A stretch of 5,385 nucleotides of DNA from Comamonas sp. lk (lineage in GTDB: Bacteria > Pseudomonadota > Gammaproteobacteria > Burkholderiales > Burkholderiaceae_C). How positions within the stretch are numbered: the first letter of the stretch is position 1; every line of letters begins with the position of its first letter. Below are positions 1-5,385 of this stretch, one piece after another. The notes beneath the pieces are model-generated. The model was not told the DNA's origin, did not search any database, and saw nothing but the letters and a program-made list of their open reading frames with translations. Made by a program: the position numbers and the translations under genes. Location of the stretch: assembly GCA_945898105.1 (NCBI GenBank), contig CAMDHL010000168.1, forward strand, positions 1-5,385. The letters run 5' to 3'.

Positions 1-22
1 AGACACAGAAAAATCTATGACG

Positions 23-47
23 AGTAGTATAGTTTGACTATACTACT
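23..47. repeat. Perfect 11-bp inverted repeat with 3-nt centre
   Basis: AGTAGTATAGT (23-33) is followed by TTG and then its exact reverse complement ACTATACTACT (37-47). It could form a hairpin in RNA or serve as a dimeric protein-binding site. It is AT-rich and has no immediate T-run on either strand, so it is a poor intrinsic terminator. TATACT and TTGACT promoter-like hexamers fall inside it, which would fit an operator, but no paired hexamer at good spacing is convincing. Function unknown. Confidence 0.85.
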
Positions 48-64
48 TTGATCTTCATTCTGTT

Positions 65-96
65 TTGAATTTAAGCACATAAGTACTTGAATTTAA
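65..96. repeat. Pair of 10-bp direct repeats TTGAATTTAA
   Basis: TTGAATTTAA occurs at 65-74 and again at 87-96, start to start 22 bp, about two helical turns apart. Between them is the palindrome AAGTACTT (81-88). Same-face repeats of this kind can be binding sites for a regulator or for the arm-binding domain of a recombinase. In such AT-rich DNA a 10-bp repeat could also be chance. Confidence 0.5.
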
Positions 97-113
97 AAGG
101 AATTTTGATAAGA

Positions 114-129
114 TTTTTAGCACTAAAAA
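114..129. repeat. AT-rich inverted repeat TTTTTAG-CA-CTAAAAA
   Basis: TTTTTAG (114-120) and CTAAAAA (123-129) are perfect inverted copies around a 2-nt centre. As RNA this would be a six-pair stem of A-U pairs with a GCAC (or GUGC) loop, too weak for a convincing terminator. It begins about 14 bases past the end of tRNA identity, so it may mark a recombination or protein-binding site. That role is inference only. Confidence 0.5.
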
Positions 130-142
130 CACGGCATAGGCG

Positions 143-181
143 CAGTGTGAATGTGGTGCTCTACCCCTGAGCTAACCGCCC
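143..181 (-). pseudogene. 5' part of a tRNA-Val(CAC) gene, 3' half absent
   Basis: The minus strand from 181 reads as the 5' side of a tRNA. It has acceptor strand GGGCGGT (181-175), TA, D stem GCTC/GAGC (172-169 and 161-158) with loop AGGGGTA containing the GG pair, A26, anticodon stem CCACA (156-152) and loop TTCACAC (151-145). The loop gives anticodon CAC (149-147), which reads valine GUG codons. The 3' anticodon stem should be TGTGG but is TGCGC, with only three of five positions pairing. Beyond it there is no T stem, no TTC-containing T loop, no ACCGCCC acceptor complement and no CCA. tRNA identity therefore ends at about 143-144. It cannot form a functional tRNA as it stands. It may be a remnant left by recombination in the anticodon loop, the 5' exon of an interrupted gene, or a misassembly. 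The anticodon assignment assumes normal loop geometry. Confidence 0.7.
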
Positions 182-206
182 TGAAACTGGTCAGGAAAGC
201 CTTCAA

Positions 207-917
207 TTATACGGTCGATTGCGCGTGCGTCCAGACCGTCTTGCCTCCGCTGGCTTTGTCTATTTCAGCGAGCACCGAGGCATGGGCTTGTAATTCCTGT
301 TCGTTAGCAACTAAGACTTGCAAGGTGAGGCTGGAGAAATCAACCTGACTGCCTGCGGTCTGCGCGCTGGCATCGCTGCGGCTTTCCATGAGCAATGCGT
401 CCTGCCCGCGCGTCATGTTGATATAGACCTCGGCCAGTAACTCGGCGTCTAGCAAAGCACCATGCAATTGGCGACCGCTGTTGTCCACTTCCAACCGCGC
501 GCACAAGGCGTCCAGGCTGTTGCGTTTACCGGGGAACATTTCCTTGGCCATGAGCAAGGTATCTATCACGCCGCTGACGCAGGTATGCAGTGGCGGCTTG
601 GCTAGCAAAGACAACTCTCGGTTTAAAAAACCAATGTCAAAGGGCGCGTTGTGGATGATGAGTTCTGCGCCCTGAATAAAAGCAAGTACCTCATCGGCCA
701 CCTGCGCAAACTTGGGCTTGTCGCGCAAAAATTCGTTGCTGATGCCGTGTACCTTGAAAGCCTCTTCATGACTTTCACGCTCGGGGTTGACGTAGAGGTG
801 CAGCTTGTTGCCGGTGAGCTTGCGGTTGACCAATTCCACACAGCCAATCTCGATTACGCGGTCGCCCTGCTCTGCAAACAAGCCGGTGGTTTCGGTGTCT
901 AAAAATACCTGGCGCAT
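207..917 (-). CDS. dnaQ: DNA polymerase III epsilon subunit, 3'-5' proofreading exonuclease
   Basis: DnaQ removes misincorporated nucleotides within the polymerase III core (alpha-epsilon-theta). The protein is 236 residues (E. coli 243). The DEDDh exonuclease residues are all present: Asp7 and Glu9 in FLDTETTG, Asp94 in HNAPFDIGFLN, and His152 and Asp157 in LHGALLDAELLA. The segment RGQDALLM has Gln172 where E. coli epsilon has its beta-clamp-binding QTSMAF, so QDALLM (172-177) is a likely clamp motif by position. A low-complexity linker (about 178-195) leads to a C-terminal segment (about 196-236) that would bind the alpha subunit. The presence of this tail argues for true DnaQ rather than a stand-alone DnaQ-like nuclease. 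ATG at 915-917 lies only 3 nt after the fdx stop, so it is probably transcribed with isc. It ends with TAA, 25 nt before the tRNA-Val remnant. Confidence 0.95.
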   Translation of the reverse strand: MRQVFLDTETTGLFAEQGDRVIEIGCVELVNRKLTGNKLHLYVNPERESHEEAFKVHGISNEFLRDKPKFAQVADEVLAFIQGAELIIHNAPFDIGFLNRELSLLAKPPLHTCVSGVIDTLLMAKEMFPGKRNSLDALCARLEVDNSGRQLHGALLDAELLAEVYINMTRGQDALLMESRSDASAQTAGSQVDFSSLTLQVLVANEQELQAHASVLAEIDKASGGKTVWTHAQSTV

Positions 918-920
918 GGC

Positions 921-1259
921 TTAGTGGTTTTCTTTCGCGTGGTTGATCGAGTACTTGGGAATTTCCACTACCAGGTCTTTGCTGCTGACGATAGCCTGAC
1001 AGGACAACCGGGAATTAGGCTCCAGGCCCCAGGCACGATCCAGCAAATCTTCTTCCGTTTCTTCGGCCTCGTTGAGCGATGCAAGTCCTTCGCGCACGAT
1101 GACGTGGCAAGTAGTGCATGCGCAGCTCATGTCGCAAGCGTGCTCGATGGCAATCCCGTTTTCGAGCAGGGCCTCGCAAATCGTGGTGCCGGCGGCGGCG
1201 CGCACTTGCGCACCTGCGGGACAGTATTCGGCGTGGGGCAGTATGTGGATGATGGGCAT
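921..1259 (-). CDS. fdx: [2Fe-2S] ferredoxin Fdx of the ISC system
   Basis: This is an adrenodoxin-type [2Fe-2S] ferredoxin, thought to supply electrons for cluster formation on IscU/IscS. The start is taken at ATG 1257-1259, giving 112 residues beginning MPIIHILPHAEYCPAG, close to E. coli Fdx (111 aa). The frame stays open upstream to an ATG at 1332-1334, but that would add 25 unconserved residues and overlap the hscA 3' end. The cluster ligands are Cys42, Cys48, Cys51 and Cys87, and the extra conserved Cys46 sits inside ACDMSCACTTC. The later segments DRAWGLEPNSRLSCQA and LVVEIPKYSINHA are diagnostic for the isc ferredoxin. It begins 16 nt after hscA and ends with TAA three bases before dnaQ. 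No iscX follows it. Confidence 0.98.
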   Translation of the reverse strand: MPIIHILPHAEYCPAGAQVRAAAGTTICEALLENGIAIEHACDMSCACTTCHVIVREGLASLNEAEETEEDLLDRAWGLEPNSRLSCQAIVSSKDLVVEIPKYSINHAKENH

Positions 1260-1275
1260 GACCGTGGATGGGTGT

Positions 1276-3150
1276 TCAGGTTTTAAAGCTGTCTTGCAGC
1301 GAGTCCAATGTATGGCCGGACAACGCCTGGGCAATGCCCCGATTCATGCGTTGAGCGGCGAAGGCTTCTGTCACTTGGGCGAGCGTTTTACTGGCCGCCT
1401 CTATTTGCGCCGCATCTTCACCCAGAGCAGAGGTCTGCAAAGTGGCTATCGCGGCGTCCACTTCAGTGCGCTCTTTCGCGCTAAGCAAATCACCATCGGC
1501 GTTCAAAGCGCTTTGCGTAGCAAGCACTAAGCGCTGCGCATCCACACGCGCTTCGACGAGCGCGCGGGCACGCATGTCTACTTGCGCGGTGCTAAAACTT
1601 TCTTGCAACATGCGGGCGATTTGATCGTCGCTCAAACCGTATGAAGGTTTGACATCAATTTGCGCCTCGACACCGCTGACTTGCTCGCGCGCTCCCACAT
1701 GCAAAAGGCCATCGGCATCGACGGTAAAGGTGACACGGATGCGCGCCGCACCGGCGACCATGGGAGGAATGCCGCGCAACTCAAAACGCGCGAGGCTGCG
1801 GCAATCCGCCACCAAGTCGCGCTCCCCCTGCACGACATGCAAGGCCAGCGCAGTCTGACCGTCTTGGTAGGTCGTGAAGTCTTGCGCCATAGCGGTCGGA
1901 ATCGTCTGGTTACGCGGCACGATCCGCTCCACCAAACCGCCCATAGTTTCTATACCCAGAGAAAGCGGAATCACGTCGAGCAGCAACAAATTACCTGCCG
2001 GGTTGTTACCGGCCAATTGGTTGGCCTGAATGGCTGCGCCCAGCGCCACCACTTCGTCGGGGTTAAGGTTGGTCAAGGGCGCTTGCCCAAAAAACTCTGC
2101 CACCGCCGCCCGCACCTGGGGCATGCGCGTGGAACCGCCCACCAGTACGACGCCTTGGATATCAGAGGTCTGCAACCGCGCGTCGCGCAAAGCCTTGCGC
2201 ACCGCCTGCAAGGTACGCGCCGTCAAGGGCTGAGTGGCGGCTTCAAACTCTGTGCGATTGATCGACAGATCAATGCGGCCCGTACCCAGGCTCAACTCCA
2301 CCGGCGCAATGTCCTCATCGGACAAAGCCTCTTTGCAGGCACGCGCTGCTTGCAATAACAAAGCTTGGTCTTCCATCCCCTGCACTGCCACGCCAGACTG
2401 CTCCACAACCCAGTCGGCCAGGGCGCGGTCATAGTCATCACCGCCCAGGGCCGAATCGCCGCCGGTGGCCAACACTTCAAACACGCCGGCTGACAAGCGC
2501 AAGATGGAAATATCAAAGGTGCCGCCACCCAGGTCATAGACCGCATAAACGCCTTCGCTGGCGTTGTCCAAGCCGTAGGCAATGGCCGCAGCGGTGGGCT
2601 CATTAATCAGGCGCAAAACGTTCAGGCCGGCCAGTTGCGCCGCGTCTTTAGTAGCCTGGCGCTGCGCGTCATCAAAATACGCCGGCACGGTAATTACCGC
2701 ACCAAAAATATCGTCGTTAAAACTATCTTCAGCGCGGAAACGCAAGGTCGCCAAAATCTCCGCACTAACTTCCACCGGGCTTTTTTCACCTGCAATGGTG
2801 CGCAGTTTGACCATGCCCGGCGCATCGACCAACGCATACGGCAGACGGGCCGCGTCTTCGATGTCCGCCAAGCTGCGCCCCATCAAACGTTTTACAGAGG
2901 CAATCGTATTCCCGGGGTCCGCACTTTGCTGCTGCAAGGCCTCCTGCCCGATCTGGCGGCGCTGGGCGTCCAGATAGCGCACCACGCTGGGCAACAACAC
3001 CGCGCCAGCGGCGTCGGGCAAGCACTCAGCGACACCGTTGCGCACAGCAGCCACCAGCGAATGCGTGGTCCCCAGGTCGATGCCGACGGCAATGCGCCTT
3101 TCGTGCGGATTGGGCGATTGGCCCGGTTCGGAAATTTGGAGCAAGGCCAT
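1276..3150 (-). CDS. hscA: Hsp70-family Fe-S chaperone HscA
   Basis: HscA is a specialised Hsp70 that binds the LPPVK loop of IscU and uses ATP hydrolysis, stimulated by HscB, to promote cluster transfer from the scaffold. It is 624 residues (E. coli about 616). The nucleotide-binding domain covers about 1-390. It shows GIDLGTTHS at 23-31, [11 protein letters not shown] at 183-193, the phosphate-2 motif YDLGGGTFD at 205-213 and the adenosine motif [10 protein letters not shown] at 335-344. The linker [12 protein letters not shown] (388-399) leads into the beta substrate-binding domain (about 395-508) with the HscA-like [20 protein letters not shown] region, and then the helical lid. A DnaK assignment is disfavoured by the position between hscB and fdx and by the HscA-type C-terminus, which lacks the DnaK acidic EEVKDKK-like tail. 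ATG lies 9 nt after the hscB stop without a strong Shine-Dalgarno. Confidence 0.98.
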   Translation of the reverse strand: MALLQISEPGQSPNPHERRIAVGIDLGTTHSLVAAVRNGVAECLPDAAGAVLLPSVVRYLDAQRRQIGQEALQQQSADPGNTIASVKRLMGRSLADIEDAARLPYALVDAPGMVKLRTIAGEKSPVEVSAEILATLRFRAEDSFNDDIFGAVITVPAYFDDAQRQATKDAAQLAGLNVLRLINEPTAAAIAYGLDNASEGVYAVYDLGGGTFDISILRLSAGVFEVLATGGDSALGGDDYDRALADWVVEQSGVAVQGMEDQALLLQAARACKEALSDEDIAPVELSLGTGRIDLSINRTEFEAATQPLTARTLQAVRKALRDARLQTSDIQGVVLVGGSTRMPQVRAAVAEFFGQAPLTNLNPDEVVALGAAIQANQLAGNNPAGNLLLLDVIPLSLGIETMGGLVERIVPRNQTIPTAMAQDFTTYQDGQTALALHVVQGERDLVADCRSLARFELRGIPPMVAGAARIRVTFTVDADGLLHVGAREQVSGVEAQIDVKPSYGLSDDQIARMLQESFSTAQVDMRARALVEARVDAQRLVLATQSALNADGDLLSAKERTEVDAAIATLQTSALGEDAAQIEAASKTLAQVTEAFAAQRMNRGIAQALSGHTLDSLQDSFKT

Positions 3151-3159
3151 AAAAAAGAA

Positions 3160-3675
3160 TCAGCTCAACGCGTCAAAGCGCGCGTCCAGGTCGTGGCGGA
3201 ATTTTTCAATAAACATCAGGCTACGCACCAGGGGTACTGCAGCCGGATAGTCCTGCCGGTCGTCCAGCGCGTCGGCACACAGCGCCAACAAGTCGTTTTG
3301 CGTCGAGTCTACCGAAGCGGCTAAGGCCTCTAAGTCGGCCAGACTACGGGCATCGTCCAGCGCTTCTCGCCACTCGATTTGCTGCATCAAAAATGCCGGG
3401 GCCATGGCGGTGTTGCTATGGGCTTGGATAGGGGAGCCCTGCAACTCGCACAAATACGCGGCACGCTGCAATGGGTTTTTCAGACGCTGGTAGGCCTCGT
3501 TGATACGCACCGACCATTGCATGGCCAGACGCTGGGCGGCGGCACCTTGGGCGGCAAATTTGTCCGGATGGGCCTGGGCTTGCAAAGCTTTCCAACGCGC
3601 ATCTAAGGCGCTGCGCTCTTGCGCAAACTGCCGGGTTAATCCAAACAGCTCAAAATCATTCGATTGGAGATTCAC
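3160..3675 (-). CDS. hscB: J-domain co-chaperone HscB
   Basis: HscB is the J-protein that binds IscU, delivers it to HscA and stimulates HscA ATPase activity during cluster transfer. The protein is 171 residues, as in E. coli. The N-terminal J-domain spans about residues 5-78 and carries the essential HPD tripeptide at 36-38 (within AHPDKF). The C-terminal three-helix IscU-binding domain (about 90-171) starts with the recognisable [10 protein letters not shown] segment (95-104). The start is GTG at 3673-3675. It overlaps the iscA stop as GTGA and gives the expected N-terminus ([12 protein letters not shown], matching the YFTLFGL region of E. coli). The next methionine is at residue 52, beyond the HPD motif, so no later start is plausible. 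I do not see the four-cysteine zinc-binding extension found in eukaryotic HscB homologues. Confidence 0.97.
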   Translation of the reverse strand: MNLQSNDFELFGLTRQFAQERSALDARWKALQAQAHPDKFAAQGAAAQRLAMQWSVRINEAYQRLKNPLQRAAYLCELQGSPIQAHSNTAMAPAFLMQQIEWREALDDARSLADLEALAASVDSTQNDLLALCADALDDRQDYPAAVPLVRSLMFIEKFRHDLDARFDALS

Positions 3676-3995
3676 ACCCGGAAGGACTCACCGCAGCCGC
3701 ATTTGTCACGCTCGTTGGGATTGTTGAATCGAAAGCCTTCGTTCAACCCCTCGCGCACAAAATCCAACTCGGTACCATCGATATAGGCCAGACTTTTCGG
3801 GTCCACCAAAACCTTCACTCCGTGGCCTTCAAACACAATATCGTCACCGCTGAGTTCGTCCACGTACTCAAGTTGGTAGGCAAGGCCCGAGCAGCCGGTG
3901 GTGCGCACGCCCAGGCGCACGCCCACGCCTTTACCCCGCTTGGTCAGGTAGCGGGTCACGTGGCGCGCTGCGGCCTCAGTCAGTGAAACAGACAT
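3672..3995 (-). CDS. iscA: A-type iron-sulfur carrier IscA
   Basis: IscA is an A-type carrier that receives clusters or iron from the IscU stage and delivers them, especially for [4Fe-4S] maturation of target proteins. The protein is 107 residues, the same length as E. coli IscA. It has the three family cysteines at matching positions: Cys35 in TTGCSGLAY, and Cys99 and Cys101 in the C-terminal CGCGESF motif. Its N-terminus ([13 protein letters not shown]) and its place between iscU and hscB favour IscA over the related ErpA and SufA, which usually lie elsewhere. Only one base separates it from the iscU stop, and no strong Shine-Dalgarno is visible, so coupling to iscU translation is likely. 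Its TGA overlaps the hscB GTG start by four bases. Confidence 0.98.
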   Translation of the reverse strand: MSVSLTEAAARHVTRYLTKRGKGVGVRLGVRTTGCSGLAYQLEYVDELSGDDIVFEGHGVKVLVDPKSLAYIDGTELDFVREGLNEGFRFNNPNERDKCGCGESFRV

Positions 3996-3996
3996 A

Positions 3997-4383
3997 TCAG
4001 TTCAGGTGTTTTTTCTTGTAATCATCGACCGCCGCTTTGATGGCGTCTTCGGCCAGGATGGAGCAGTGGATTTTGACCGGCGGCAGAGCCAGCTCTTGCG
4101 CGATTTCACTGTTTTTCAGGGCCGCCGCTTCGTCCAGGGTTTTGCCCTTGACCCATTCGGTGACCAAAGAGCTCGATGCAATCGCCGAACCGCAGCCATA
4201 GGTTTTGAAACGCGCGTCTTCGATCACACCGGTAAGCGGATTGACCTTGATTTGCAGCTTCATCACATCGCCGCAAGCCGGTGCGCCCACCATGCCAGTG
4301 CCTACCGTGTCGTCGCCTTTGTCAAAGCTACCCACGTTGCGGGGGTTTTCGTAGTGGTCCACCACTTTGTCGGAATAAGCCAT
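3997..4383 (-). CDS. iscU: Fe-S cluster assembly scaffold IscU
   Basis: IscU is the cytosolic scaffold on which [2Fe-2S] and [4Fe-4S] clusters are built from IscS sulfur and iron. The 128-residue protein is full length (E. coli also 128) and very close to the family norm. The three cluster ligand cysteines are present: Cys37 in GAPACGDV, Cys64 in TYGCGSA and Cys107 in [11 protein letters not shown]. The conserved Asp39 and His106 are present too. The positions after residue 50 are shifted by one relative to E. coli, because [11 protein letters not shown] has one extra residue. The HscA recognition motif LPPVK is at residues 100-104, directly before the third ligand. The ATG is supported by GAGGT seven bases upstream and by the canonical N-terminus [18 protein letters not shown]. 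The TGA stop is one base from the iscA start. Confidence 0.99.
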   Translation of the reverse strand: MAYSDKVVDHYENPRNVGSFDKGDDTVGTGMVGAPACGDVMKLQIKVNPLTGVIEDARFKTYGCGSAIASSSLVTEWVKGKTLDEAAALKNSEIAQELALPPVKIHCSILAEDAIKAAVDDYKKKHLN

Positions 4384-4390
4384 TGTGTTT

Positions 4391-4395
4391 ACCTC
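4391..4395 (-). promoter_or_regulatory. Ribosome binding site of iscU
   Basis: The minus strand reads GAGGT seven nucleotides before the iscU ATG, a strong Shine-Dalgarno match. It lies in the 45-nt iscS-iscU gap (4384-4428), the longest gap within the operon. The downstream genes have weak or no Shine-Dalgarno sequences and lie 16 nt apart or less. This suggests that iscU is initiated independently at a high rate, while the later genes depend more on translational coupling. The coupling is an inference. Confidence 0.75.
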
Positions 4396-4428
4396 GTTGT
4401 GTGTGATTTAGGGGCCGGTGTCGGGTGC

Positions 4429-5385
4429 TTAATGCGCGGCCCATTGGATAGTGGAAATATCGATACCTTCCTGGTACATATCCCACAAAGGGCTTAGGTC
4501 ACGCAACTTAGCGACATGGAACTTTATCGTCTCAACTGCATAGTCGATTTCGGCCTCGGTAGTCCAGCGGCCAATCGTCATACGCAAGCTGCTATGGGCC
4601 AACTCGTCGCTACGGCCCAGGGCGCGCAGCACATAGCTGGGCTCCAGGCTGGCCGAGGTGCAGGCGGATCCGCTGCTCACCGCAAGACCTTTGATGCCCA
4701 TCATCAGCGACTCGCCCTCGACATAGTTGAAGCTCATGTTCAGGTTATGCGGCACGCGCTTTTCCAAGTTGCCGTTGATAAACACCTGTTCCACGTCTTT
4801 CAGGCCCGCCAGCATTCGCTCATGCAAGGCGCGAATGCGAATGTTCTCACTGGCCATTTCTTCTTTGGCAATACGGTAGGCCTCGCCCATGCCCACAATC
4901 TGGTGCGTCGGCAAGGTGCCGCTGCGCATGCCGCGCTCATGGCCGCCACCGTGCATTTGCGCTTCCAGGCGGATACGCGGCTTACGACGTACAAATAAAG
5001 CGCCTATGCCTTTGGGGCCATAGGTTTTGTGGGAAGTGAGGCTCATCAAATCGACCGGCAACTCGGCCAGATTGAAATCAATCCGGCCCGTAGCCTGGGC
5101 GGCATCGACATGGAAAATCACACCTTTTTCGCGGCAAATAGTACCGATGGCCTGGATGTCCTGAATCACGCCGATTTCATTATTCACAAACATCACGCTG
5201 GCCAAAATCGTGTCTGGGCGGATCGCCGCTTTGAACACTTCCAGGTCCAGCAATCCGTCTTCTTGAACGTCAAGGTACGTCACCTCAAAGCCCTGGCGTT
5301 CCAGTTCGCGGCAGGTATCCAACACGGCTTTGTGCTCGGTCTTGACCGTAATCAGATGCTTGCCCTTAGTCTTGTAAAAATGCGC
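4429..5385 (-). CDS. iscS: Cysteine desulfurase IscS (5' end missing at window edge)
   Basis: IscS is a PLP-dependent cytosolic enzyme that converts L-cysteine to alanine and carries the released sulfur as a persulfide to IscU and other acceptors. The frame is open to the window edge: upstream of a GTG at 5323-5325 it still encodes conserved IscS sequence ([10 protein letters not shown]...), so that GTG is not the start. The 318 visible residues align with E. coli IscS (404 aa, from memory) without apparent gaps, as residues 87-404. Visible landmarks in E. coli numbering are His104 in KTEHKAV, Asp180 in FHVDAAQ, the PLP lysine Lys206 in SHKTYGPKG (codon 5026-5028) and the persulfide cysteine Cys328 in [13 protein letters not shown] (codon 4660-4662). 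The C-terminus, STIQWAAH, is the IscU-binding end typical of the housekeeping enzyme rather than NifS or SufS. It ends with TAA, 45 nt before iscU. The first 86 or so residues and any upstream iscR lie outside the window. Confidence 0.98.
   Translation of the reverse strand, partial: AHFYKTKGKHLITVKTEHKAVLDTCRELERQGFEVTYLDVQEDGLLDLEVFKAAIRPDTILASVMFVNNEIGVIQDIQAIGTICREKGVIFHVDAAQATGRIDFNLAELPVDLMSLTSHKTYGPKGIGALFVRRKPRIRLEAQMHGGGHERGMRSGTLPTHQIVGMGEAYRIAKEEMASENIRIRALHERMLAGLKDVEQVFINGNLEKRVPHNLNMSFNYVEGESLMMGIKGLAVSSGSACTSASLEPSYVLRALGRSDELAHSSLRMTIGRWTTEAEIDYAVETIKFHVAKLRDLSPLWDMYQEGIDISTIQWAAH

Larger units (their letters stand above)
1..142. other. AT-rich non-coding segment joined to the broken tRNA gene
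   Basis: Positions 1-130 contain 35 G or C bases by hand count, about 27% GC, against roughly 58% in a sampled stretch of hscA. I see no credible coding frame here on either strand. The segment holds two inverted repeats and one direct repeat, listed separately. The composition shift coincides within about 15 bases with the point where tRNA identity ends. This suggests foreign or rearranged DNA on the left, but no integrase or transposase is visible to prove it. Confidence 0.6.

Noticed and set aside
87..114. Plus-strand promoter-like pair TTGAAT - 16 nt - TAAGAT
   Set aside because: Hexamers of this quality are frequent in DNA of 27% GC. It would read only antisense into the tRNA remnant and dnaQ, and nothing supports its use.
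1..151. Group I intron interrupting the tRNA-Val anticodon loop
   Set aside because: Some bacterial tRNA genes carry such introns in the anticodon loop, so I looked for one. A TATAGTC string resembling part of a P7 element is explained by the palindrome at 23-47. I could find no P1 pairing with the 5' exon and no 3' exon within the window. Sequence further left could reopen this.
207..917. Iron-sulfur cluster in DnaQ, suggested by its place in the isc operon
   Set aside because: The protein has only three scattered cysteines (26, 113, 139) with no CxxC or other clustered motif, and a complete ordinary DEDDh active site.
921..1334. Longer fdx starting at the upstream ATG (137 residues)
   Set aside because: The added 25 residues overlap the 3' end of hscA and have no counterpart in the ferredoxin family. 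The internal ATG at 1257-1259 gives the canonical N-terminus and length.
1660..2358. Plus-strand open frame of 232 codons opposite hscA
   Set aside because: It lies entirely antisense to well-conserved hscA. Its translation shows no recognisable domain and is rich in Arg, His and Gln, as expected for an antisense frame of a GC-rich gene.
3151..3180. Possible intrinsic terminator between hscB and hscA (T6 run plus GC-rich inverted repeat)
   Set aside because: The stem is only about five pairs, lies several bases from the T-run and sits inside hscB coding sequence. A terminator here would also cut the operon between cooperating genes.
2635..3324. Plus-strand open frame of 229 codons opposite the hscA 5' end and hscB
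   Set aside because: It spans the junction of two convincing minus-strand genes and has no recognisable motif, so it is a shadow frame.
4429..5325. iscS starting at the GTG at 5323-5325
   Set aside because: The frame continues upstream to the window edge and still encodes conserved IscS residues including His104, so the gene is cut by the window and does not start there.

Overview
This window carries most of a housekeeping iron-sulfur cluster (isc) assembly operon, read right to left on the minus strand. In transcription order it holds iscS (5' end off the window), iscU, iscA, hscB, hscA and fdx, followed by dnaQ, the proofreading subunit of DNA polymerase III. After dnaQ come the 5' part of a tRNA-Val gene and a short AT-rich tail. 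Gene order and protein sequences fit a proteobacterium. The roughly 58% GC coding DNA, the protein style and fdx running straight into dnaQ suggest a betaproteobacterium, probably order Burkholderiales (Comamonadaceae-like). That placement is an inference from impression, not from a search.

Layout: iscS 4429-5385 (C-terminal 318 residues), a 45-nt gap with a clear ribosome binding site, iscU 3997-4383, 1 nt, iscA 3672-3995, a 4-nt stop/start overlap, hscB 3160-3675, 9 nt, hscA 1276-3150, 16 nt, fdx 921-1259, 3 nt, dnaQ 207-917. All genes are codirectional and tightly packed, so they are very probably one transcript. No promoter is visible, because the operon start (normally iscR) lies beyond position 5385.

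How the genes work together: IscS takes sulfur from cysteine and passes it to the scaffold IscU, with ferredoxin (Fdx) as the likely electron donor. HscB (J-protein) brings IscU to the Hsp70 chaperone HscA, which binds the LPPVK loop of IscU and drives cluster release to carriers such as IscA. Every catalytic or ligand residue I could check is present, so the system looks intact and conventional. DnaQ has no known role in this pathway and may simply share the transcript.

The one clearly unusual part is 1-181. A good tRNA-Val(CAC) gene begins 25 nt after dnaQ but loses all tRNA character just past the anticodon loop. It runs into DNA that is only about 27% GC over positions 1-130 and contains a perfect 11-bp inverted repeat, a second AT-rich inverted repeat and a 10-bp direct repeat. 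This looks like the edge of foreign or rearranged DNA joined inside a tRNA gene. No protein gene is visible there and the window ends before the nature of that DNA can be seen. I found no new protein system in this window.
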